Source: Symsagittifera roscoffensis (lineage: Eukaryota > Xenacoelomorpha > Acoela > Convolutidae). Taken from it: a stretch of 64,000 bases of DNA. Shown piece after piece: positions 58,801 to 64,000 of this stretch. Made by a program: the position numbers and the translations under genes. Positions within the stretch are counted from its first letter, which is position 1. Each line of letters begins with the position of its first letter. The DNA lies in assembly GCF_963678635.1 (NCBI RefSeq), contig NC_087069.1:4817472-4881471 (forward strand), written 5' to 3'. Under the pieces are notes generated by a model. That model was not told the DNA's origin. It made no database searches and saw only the letters and a list, made by a program, of their open reading frames with translations.

Positions 58801-59095
58801 ACTCGAATTCCTTTAACTCAATTTCAGCCAGTTTCTTGCGGTGTACCTCAGCTAGTTCTTCCAACTCTAAATTACCTTGCTGTTCTTTTATTTTATTTTG
58901 CTGCGCTTTCAACTTCAAGGACACCTTTGCTTGTCTCTCAAGTTCCTCCTGCTGCTTCTTCAAAACCAACAAATCTCGCCTCTTCTCAGTTGATGTTTTT
59001 TGACTGCGCGACGGTATAGCGACTGGATTTATGCGAACCTTATTTATGATGTCGACTACTGTACCGCGACACCTTAGAGCGCGCATCTGCTTCAT
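52823..59095 (-). CDS. BEL/Pao gag-pol polyprotein
   Basis: A frame of 2,090 codons. N-terminal coiled coil at about residues 30-110 (Glu/Lys/Leu-rich), then a Pro/Ser-rich region. A DUF1759 gag domain starts at about 460 (LPELNLEVFDGEPLNWYEWF). Cys-His zinc knuckles lie at about 675-735 (CSLCKGQHALWNC, CFSCLQGNHTFRKC). The aspartic protease follows at about 805 (LCDTGSTHSWVS). In the reverse transcriptase, SADIEGMFLQV and the catalytic FYMDDYLDSF are at about 1216. RNase H begins near 1395 (HTFGDSSQDVF). The integrase has a zinc-binding HH-CC part (HAHQGLDYMR, CITCRKRK) and a DDE core: GVDYFGPF, LSDNGTNFVGA at about 1852 and HHGGAWERLV. DUF5641 is C-terminal (WHNDSDVTLKTGDLVWVVEP). The frame ends inside the 3' LTR. 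Every catalytic residue checked is present, so the enzymes may be functional. The first ATG at 59,095 is probably not the true start, because gag seems to begin in the frame at 59,495. Confidence 0.95.
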   Translation of the reverse strand: MKQMRALRCRGTVVDIINKVRINPVAIPSRSQKTSTEKRRDLLVLKKQQEELERQAKVSLKLKAQQNKIKEQQGNLELEELAEVHRKKLAEIELKEFELEEELSAASEKIGNASVTHVDPQRTEQWVENIVTEQEQAEVVASSEQSHPVVERSTLIATDVLQGVGAVVSGGAVVNAGQTTYSEPGGHNRNRIQAQRSSLVQSRLSLHSIENPSSLPQFVASSSNFVTPHLASTPHAEVSQNHNLIPQASGSIPASMPFGNPTINVAPPSVSTVTNPVSLPASQPFVPPLTVPIPISLPIIQPFVPSTVPIPSLLPVSQPHSGPVSTGYQAPAAPSHQPINVPNNPTSFSSEHYNPYSSLWRPAATAQTMPLPQYCAPPSNVFSVTTPVVPPNTVVPYTSFGNVYYTQPQTHPVVETAHQGYPPTYPAPTTGPSYVPNSEQPISARELADIILHSRKDRLPELNLEVFDGEPLNWYEWFGQFQATVDSAMLTDDEKLKYLKTHVKDKAKSAIAEYGYSGVLYKDALATLQRKFGQPHVVVGAHLDKLKNFPALKMHNSDHVISFSAVISGLVAVFRSLSFNDDLKSVNLLSQAVSKLPPNLKEAWSMHTVRQHWQRLTLLDFNDWLKNKAEGHERLKSLVKVEQPVKQKVVTKVLAGNTKVSSKDEKSREKTRFPPCSLCKGQHALWNCSVFKEKNATQRAKYVAEQKLCFSCLQGNHTFRKCQKARKCPKQDCESTHNVLLHGAEKVFPPKEADRSPSTQTNTNTTSANNAACVKPCEGTAKGILPVALVDVSSGSENSNALALCDTGSTHSWVSAALVERLKLVGTPVNVTTDGFNSAKVSKTQRVHLKVSAKPNESEFSFSFVAFVKHNMYIGPDVINVSELQVKYPQLAPLKTTAYNYKEIEIVIGQDFYHAIRPLEHVFGDELDSPCAVRLPIGWVISGPSPDRSSLNSSSFNCVTDDTSLTDQIKTWYELESYGAFKQVDARSAADKRALSILKTETVHDGVRYTVPMLWSDNDVSLPNNYFSSLAQLKSLEKRLDKDPLLREKYTETIREDISKGYVITVNPHDPSSRAEREWYLPHHPVLNPNKPGKVRRVLNGASKFHGTSLNRSLLVGPDLLQNLIFVLLRFRQHKYAVSADIEGMFLQVGVLVRDQPSLRFLWREDPTSSVVVHQYTRHIFGARDSPTCANFALQKTASDNQAEYPEAASAVVQKFYMDDYLDSFENTADALSLSKDLVAMLKLGGFNLTKFVSNVPEVTTALNPDNRESNPSVKDICKSPDQSSHVLGLRWDHVKDTLVVSRGVDRPLDKAITQRTVLSFVSSVFDPIGLVAPYTVKARLLLKDIWRISGQKWDDDLPEEIKQQFLDWHSRLPLLGTLTIPRSYFTEPFDRCELHTFGDSSQDVFCAVSFLRARLAKSQKTELAFVFGKARVAPMKMLSIPKLELQAALLATRLKEEILKALTFKVSKVFMWTDSTTVLQWLNSCNKLPVFVGNRTGEILESTTIDQWNHVLSGDNPADTGTRGISSEALKDSSWVRGPSILRTCDWPFKPNTDVIKKIQLKGPLCDIDTCLETASTFVVDASSEKAPSIRLFKNWDKFSSIVKYKRVLAFMLRVLPSHKHFRTKTLEITDPSELDIAEQKLIYLAQSESFPAEVKILQSDKLITKKSRIAKYSPFIGPAGILRSTGRISRLVDTDFDSKHPIILDGRHRVAHMLIRHMHFQHAHQGLDYMRAVVQLKYIVLKLRWLLGNIENTCITCRKRKAKTVVPIMSDLPIERLGYKKPPFSNTGVDYFGPFQVPIRRSTEKRWGFLFTCLTTRAVHIELVPSLDTSSCVMGVERFIARRGTPKTILSDNGTNFVGAQKELLSCVQNWNKVAPAVFVHKGIKWKFNPPSAPHHGGAWERLVRSVKRVLYDILGNRRLTEEVLGTTLCLVEQLLNARPITPVSSDPHDLEALTPNHFILGHSAASFPSLSFEDNFDHKKRYARAQSYANAVWSRWLREYVPSLNKRAKWHNDSDVTLKTGDLVWVVEPDSPRGHYPLARIAKLHYGKDGCARSADIKTVTSELIRPTVKLAPVLPSLGAEDVAAQI
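52842..52856 (-). promoter_or_regulatory. Polypurine tract of the BEL/Pao element
   Basis: The element strand reads TTTAGGGGCGGAGGA directly before the TGTTGC start of the 3' LTR. It primes plus-strand DNA synthesis. It also encodes residues near the C-terminus of pol (LGAED). Confidence 0.85.
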
Positions 59096-59495
59096 GTGAA
59101 TCTTGTGGTTGTGTTGTTACGATCGTACTTAACGATTCTGCAACATTGTCAAGCTCTTTTTCCTCAGGTTCAACGTTTAAGCCAGCTTTATATGATGCAG
59201 CCTTCTGTAAAACTGTATCGTTTCTTGATGTAACCGTATGAAGCCACATATCCTGCGCTGGTATCAATTTATCAGGATCAGCACTTTTAGAAGCTAACTT
59301 AATCAATTCCTCATTTATTTCAACTGCAGTCTCTATCAGGCTCTTGCAATTCTGAATCTGAGTGTCGATCTTTGATGAGCGACTCTGACTTTCAATGTTC
59401 TCAATTATAATTTCATGGCACTTGTACAGTTCATTTTCAAGCTGGGTTCGCTTCGCAAATAACCTTTGAACCCTCTTCTGAAAGTTCTCATCCAT
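59040..59495 (-). CDS. BEL/Pao gag N-terminal frame (151 codons)
   Basis: Starts at ATG 59,495 and overlaps the long frame by 56 bases in a different phase. It encodes a helical, charged protein (VQRLFAKRTQLENELYKCHE, ENIESQSRSSKIDTQIQNCK) ending ...SKVSRYSSRHHK. Its Ser/Arg-rich end followed by the RSQKTSTEKRRDLL coiled coil in the other frame looks like one protein interrupted. BEL/Pao elements usually have a single frame, so this is either a one-base indel in this copy or a programmed frameshift within 59,040-59,095. Confidence 0.65.
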   Translation of the reverse strand: MDENFQKRVQRLFAKRTQLENELYKCHEIIIENIESQSRSSKIDTQIQNCKSLIETAVEINEELIKLASKSADPDKLIPAQDMWLHTVTSRNDTVLQKAASYKAGLNVEPEEKELDNVAESLSTIVTTQPQDSHEADARSKVSRYSSRHHK

Positions 59496-59581
59496 GGCTC
59501 TAGGGTCGATACTTAACTCAAACTATACTTAACGGTTATCGGGCGTTTGCGGGGCGATTCGGAACGGTTTTCGGTGAGTAA

Positions 59582-60100
59582 AGTTACCAATGGGGCTGGG
59601 GATTAAGTAAGTCGGTTGATATCAAACAACACACACGGAGTAAACCTGAGGATGAATAAAACCAACTTAACTTACTTAATATCACCTCCCTGACCACTTA
59701 GGATGATGTTACGGCGTACGAAATTTGTTGAACGGTCGTACGACGGTGCGTCACTACTAATCGGCTAGTAGCTCGACGAATTACCAAGAGGTTTGGGAAT
59801 TAAGCAAGTCGGTTGAAAACCAACAACACACGCGGAGCAAACCTGAGGATGAAAGACAACAACTTAACTTGCTTAATTTTACCGTCCCGGACCACTTAGT
59901 CAGTCGTTGCGAAACGAATGTTTTGAAAAGCGAACGGATGCAAACAGGTATCAAGTCGTTGTAAACCTTAAGTTTACCAATGGGGTTGGAGAATCAGGCA
60001 AATCGGTTAAGTTCCAACAACACACGCGGAAAAAACCTGAGGATGAAAAAACTCAACTTAAATTGCCTGATATTTCGCTACCAGACCACTTACCATAAGG
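59582..60100 (-). repeat. Three diverged leader repeats, each with a conserved hairpin
   Basis: Units at about 59,582-59,702, 59,780-59,900 and 59,973-60,095, period about 195 bases. Each contains (+ strand) 'ttaccaa', a stem arm, 'caacaacacacgcgga', 'aacctgaggatgaa', the complementary arm and 'gaccactta'. Arms: ATTAAGTAAGT/ACTTACTTAAT (59,602/59,670), ATTAAGCAAGT/ACTTGCTTAAT (59,799/59,867) and ATCAGGCAAAT/AATTGCCTGAT (59,993/60,061). Three stem positions change on both sides and keep pairing. Confidence 0.85.
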
Positions 60101-60611
60101 TTGGTGTCATGTTACAGCACAGTTTCGCAGAATTATGGGGACGTTTCGACGATTTTTTTGGAAATTTTTACTTTTTTCCCAAAAATTTTTCGGAAAATTT
60201 TGGTCAGCAGGTTCGAGTCGTAAACCAATCCAAAAAACTAGTCTAGTACCCCTTGTCTTTGATCCGATTTCACGGATTAATATTCTGTTCACAAATATCC
60301 AAAAATTTTTGGTATCGAGAAAAAATTACCACTTGTAGCTTGCTTTGAGTTGGGATACACAATAACACATCGTACGTAATTTTATTGCAAAGAATGGTTT
60401 GTAAAGATTAGACTAGTCTTACAGTTTTTGACGGTTTTGGAGATTGGCGTCACCGGGAAAAACCAAAAACTTCGGGTGTCGAGAAAATTACAGCTCCACT
60501 TTGACCAAAAGTCAACAATCAGGACACCTGAACAGGGCTCTCTTCCACTAGTCAGTCTGCTTTTTCGTCCGTCTGCTATGTCGTCTGTCGGTCAACTGGG
60601 TACGCTATGCT

Positions 60612-60890
60612 TACTTTCGGCCAAACGTGCACTTTCGGCCAAATGCCCACTTTTGGCCAACTGCTATCTGATACTTTCGGCCAAACGCCCACTTTCGGCC
60701 AACTGGTATCTGATATTTTAGGCCAAACGCCCACTTTCGGCCAAACTGCTTTCTGATATTTTCGGCCAAAGGCCCACTTTCGGCCAACTGGTATCTGAGT
60801 CTGATATTTTAGGCCGAACGCCCACTTTCGGCAAAACGCTCACTTTCGGCCAAACGCCCACTTTCGGCCCTCTGTTAGCTGATATTTTCG
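60612..60890 (-). repeat. Minisatellite in the BEL/Pao leader
   Basis: About 13 copies of an 18-26 bp unit with core (+ strand) CACTTTCGGCCAAACGCC. A longer alternate form inserts 'tggtatctgatatttta', giving a loose higher-order pattern. Units vary by single bases. Confidence 0.85.
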
Positions 60891-60976
60891 TACAAATCGA
60901 GACAATTTTTTGCCGACTCTTCTGCCAACTGAACAACTTCAAACTCTATTTGCACTGGTGTCGGCGAAACTGTCGT

Positions 60977-60994
60977 GTCCCTTGTGGGGCGCCA
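60977..60994 (-). promoter_or_regulatory. Primer binding site, tRNA-Lys-like
   Basis: The element strand reads TGGCGCCCCACAAGGGAC, three bases after the 5' LTR. It begins with TGG as expected for the complement of a tRNA CCA end, and the following bases resemble the 3' end of animal tRNA-Lys. The exact primer tRNA needs the host tRNA set. Confidence 0.75.
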
Positions 60995-60997
60995 AAA

Positions 60998-61510
60998 TGT
61001 GCGCGTCAATCTCCAAGATTATATAAAAAACGGTTTTTAAACAATTTAATTAATGAGTATTTTCTCGGCAAAATAACTCCGGAAATATAACGGAAATTTG
61101 AAAATATAACGATAATTTTAACAAACTTTATCATCGGTAACATCGGCCACAAAAACTGCATAAATCAAAGCAAGCTGCAAAAATGGCCAGTATTTGTCCT
61201 TGAGACAAATTGCTCTTTTTAAAGGTCAGCCTTAATCAAGGCTGAACCAAATTAGAGCGAAAAGACGGTTAAAATCGGTTTTGGGGGGAACGAACCTGGT
61301 TACGGGGCATCCCATCAGGTTCGGTGCACATTCGAGTTCTAGAAAGGAAATGACCTAGTCGGGATTCGAACCGGCGCCGAACCCGCCGGGACGCACCATG
61401 TATACGCTTGGCTACTGTCCCTGTATGCATTTACATTTATATGCATTTATACTTTCGCACATTTACGTTTATATGCATTTGTACTATTGTTTTATATTTG
61501 CGCTGCAATA
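60998..61510 (-). repeat. BEL/Pao 5' LTR
   Basis: A 513-bp copy of the 3' LTR. Its first dinucleotide is TA instead of TG on the element strand, a single change after or during insertion. It holds the same TATA-containing units and the same tRNA-like segment (61,352-61,422). Confidence 0.95.
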
Positions 61511-61515
61511 ATATC

Positions 61516-62829
61516 AATCAATAAGCACGTGCTGTGAAACATAAAAGGGCTCATTAGATTAAAAACAAAAATGCGAACAAGTTAAACAAAACAAATCAAC
61601 GTTAAATAAATTGAAAAAATTTTGAAACAACCGAAGCTACTGCGTCGTTTGATATGCATCATGTGAAAACGAGCACATCGAATCACAGCAGTAACATAGA
61701 GAAACGTTCTGCTTCAATTGAGAGAAACAATTTTGATGCGAATTCAAGAAAAAGACAGTAAATGAAATCAAAATATCATGAATTGCCGAACTTTTTAAAG
61801 AAGCGTTGTTGATTTTGGAACCCTATGAGACAGGTTTTCAGGTTTTGGAGTTTTATTATTTTTTCAATCGAATTTTCGAGAAATGTTTCAATTTAATTTT
61901 ATTGCATCCATATTTACTAAAATGATAAAAATTTTTTTTACTGGTACTGTGATTTTCAAATTAAACTCTAAAAACTGCTCTCGCTGTGTTAATAGAGAAA
62001 CAAGAACGAACCAAGTTGTTTCGAATCATTCAAAACTGTTCAAATACACCCATTGCGCATACAGTAAACCTAGCTACCTTTACGGACGCTCTATCCTAGT
62101 TCCAGAAGACGAAACGCATTAAGGCGATCCCGAAACCGCGAACTTTAATGCGGAAACAATTCAGACGCTATCTAAACAGCCTGAATTGAAATTAAACACG
62201 TGGTATTTGAATCACGGAAATTTAGCCGACGACTAAGGATAGGACTCCGGGACCTTAAAAGCATTCTGAAATTGGATCGAACATACGGTCTGAGCTTGAA
62301 TACTGAAAACTGCGAACTTTCCGTCTTAGGATCGACCTCAAGTCTACAGTACAATTCAACTTAAGACCAGTTTTGTATTTTGTTTCCCAAAGTAAAAACA
62401 ATAGTCAAATGGTAAATTAAAATAGTAGGATCTCTAATCGATGAATTTTGCCGTAAAGAAATGCTCGAATAAAAAATTAAGGAGCTTGAAAGAATCTCGG
62501 ATGTCCTTGACAAGATAGATAGTCATTATAGCTTTTACCTTCTGAAAACTTTTTTAAGCACCTATATTTTCATACGTGCCTCTGTTTTGTGCACTTCTTG
62601 ATGTTCTAGATTGCTACGACAGAATACAAAAAACTCATCAAGCAAGATTACTGTCTTGAAAGTGATTAATAACCAGTTTTTACCAGCGGTTCTCCCGGCA
62701 GCCAAAGGCTGTTTGGGTGTTTCTTCCGCTGGTCTACCAGTTTTTTCCACTTTCTTAATCTCAGAAGTAGGATCGAAAATTACCACAACTAAAGTTTATG
62801 GTTAGGAGCATGCGGATTCAACTTGTAAT
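61516..62829. other. Right flank of the BEL/Pao element, no gene recognised
   Basis: AT-rich, with short open frames (up to 79 codons) and no recognisable domain. The stretch 62,095-62,350 is somewhat less AT-rich but broken in all frames. Confidence 0.5.
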
Positions 62830-64000
62830 GATGCGCTGAAACCTTGGTTTGAACTCGAAAAAAAAACAAATGTTATCGGAAAACGGAATCCAAAAAAAGG
62901 AACGAGTCAATTTTCGAAGGCGAAAGTGCAGACTTGTTAAGACTCAAACAGACGGACATAAAAAGAGATGAACGTCAACCCACTGGTTGAACGTCATACC
63001 TTGGAAAAATTTAAAATCAGAGTCGCGATAGGAGATCAATTAGCTCTAAAATTTGCAAACAGCATAAATGCTTGAGCGGAAAAGACGTTTAATTAATGGT
63101 TGGCATGGTTGTTTTTGCCTCAAACGTGCTGGGAGATTCTTTAGGCCTTCATATCTGACTTTCCTAATGAAGCAGTGTTTATCTTTTTCTCGCATTCGTT
63201 CTAGATGAACGTTGAAACGTTGGTGTGAACTCGGCAAAATCAAATGGCGTCTGAAAACGGAATCCAAAAAAAAATGGAAAGAGTCAAAGTTCAACGGCGA
63301 AAGTGCAGACATGTTAAATCTCAAACAGACATAAAAAGGGATGAACTTCATCCCACTCGTTGAACGTCATCCCTTGGAAAAATCTAAAATCAGAGTCGCG
63401 ATAGGAGTTCAATTGGCTCTAAAGTTTGTGATCAGCGTGAATGCGTGTGAGGAAAAGACGGTACATTGATGGCTGGCATGGTTTTTCTTGCCTCATAAGT
63501 GCCAGGAGAATCTTCAGGACTTCATATCTGACTGACCTTATAAAGCAGAGTTTTTCTTCTTCTCTCATTCGTTCTAGATGAAACGTTGAATCTTTGGTTT
63601 GAACTCAGAAAAAACCAAATGGCGTCGGAAAAGGAATCCAAAGAAAAGAAAGAGTCAAAGTTCAACGGCGAAAGTGCAGATGTTTTAAAACTCAACTAGA
63701 CAGACGTAAGAAGGGATGAACTTCATCCCACTGGTTGAACGTCATCCCTTGGAAAAATATAAAATCAGAGTCGCGATAGGAGTTCAATTGGCTCTAAAAT
63801 TTGTGAACAGCGTAAATGCGTGAGCGGAAAAGACGTTAAAATAAAGTTTGGCATGGTTTTTCTTGCCTCAAAAGGGCTGGGAGATTTTTTAAGGCCTTCA
63901 TATCTGCCTGCCCTTAGAAAGCAGATTTTTTCTTTTCTCGCATTCGTTCTGGATGAAACGTTGAAATTTTGGTTTGAACTCGGAAAAAATCAAATGGCGT
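62830..64000. repeat. Satellite array of about 373-bp monomers
   Basis: At least three head-to-tail monomers. The landmark 'ttgaacgtcatcccttggaaaaa' recurs at about 62,989, 63,360 and 63,736, that is every 371-376 bases. 'gaacggaatccaaaaaaa', 'gaaagtgcagac', 'cagagtcgcgatagga' and 'tttggtttgaactcg' recur in the same order. Monomers differ by roughly 10 percent by eye. The array continues past the window end. Confidence 0.85.

Larger units (their letters stand above)
59496..60976 (-). other. BEL/Pao 5' leader
   Basis: About 1.5 kb between the primer site and gag, unusually long and structured. It contains the three hairpin repeats (59,582-60,100) and the minisatellite (60,612-60,890). No coding function is seen on the element strand. 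One + strand frame of 97 codons crosses the minisatellite by chance. Confidence 0.8.
52324..61515 (-). mobile_element. Complete young BEL/Pao LTR retrotransposon
   Basis: A 9.2-kb element on the minus strand. It has 513-bp LTRs at 60,998-61,510 (5') and 52,329-52,841 (3'), a perfect 5-bp target duplication ATATC (52,324-52,328 and 61,511-61,515), a tRNA primer site, a polypurine tract and a gag-pol frame without internal stops. The LTRs differ at about three positions by eye: 52,600s/61,280s C/A, 52,768/61,437 C/A, and the terminal TG of the 5' LTR is TA. This is over 99 percent identity, so insertion was recent. The domain order protease, reverse transcriptase, RNase H, integrase with DUF1759 and DUF5641 is that of BEL/Pao. 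No envelope gene is visible. Confidence 0.95.

Noticed and set aside
59907-60246. Plus-strand frames of 63 and 88 codons
   Set aside because: They run through the third leader hairpin repeat and neighbouring leader sequence on the non-transcribed strand.
60612-60890. CRISPR-like repeat array
   Set aside because: Units are 18-26 bp, adjacent without unique spacers, and lie in the leader of a eukaryotic retrotransposon; it is a minisatellite.

Overview
The window is AT-rich nuclear DNA from an animal, most likely a non-model (probably marine) invertebrate. I base this on a protein gene split into many small GT-AG exons, animal-type retrotransposons (BEL/Pao, jockey-like LINEs), hAT-type MITEs and a satellite array. 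The phylum cannot be decided from the sequence alone.

Layout. (1) 1-21,470, + strand: the last 16 exons of a dipeptidyl peptidase 8/9-like gene (1,052 codons visible, 5' end outside the window or not recognised). Its introns are full of dispersed repeats, three MITEs and a truncated LINE. (2) 21,470-23,900: intergenic, with two copies of a tRNA-like (SINE-like) repeat. (3) 23,930-25,093, +: an intronless USB1 gene (U6 snRNA 3'-end exonuclease). (4) 25,700-28,120: a decayed element with inverted ends enclosing a relic that looks like a Polinton-type DNA polymerase B fragment. (5) 29,436-33,626, - strand: a broken but near full-length two-ORF LINE. (6) 33,979-35,712, -: an intronless secreted MACPF/perforin-like protein with three cysteine modules at its C-terminus. 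(7) 36,069-39,460: hAT-type MITEs and nested foldback elements. (8) about 40,600-52,320: a degenerate, partly tandem array of an LTR-retrotransposon-like unit. (9) 52,329-61,510, -: a complete, very young BEL/Pao retrotransposon with near-identical 513-bp LTRs, target duplication, primer site, polypurine tract and one gag-pol ORF of 2,090 codons. (10) 62,830-64,000: a satellite of about 373-bp monomers running off the end.

How the parts relate. The three host genes (DPP8/9-like peptidase, USB1, MACPF protein) have unrelated functions and do not form a cluster. Most of the window is mobile-element sediment of different ages. The most unusual signals lie in the young BEL/Pao element: three leader repeats that each form the same hairpin with compensatory base changes, a 13-copy minisatellite next to the primer site, and a tRNA-like sequence with a consensus B box in each LTR. 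In the DPP8/9-like gene the notable points are a GC-AG intron forced by reading frame and a MITE inserted nine bases from a splice donor.
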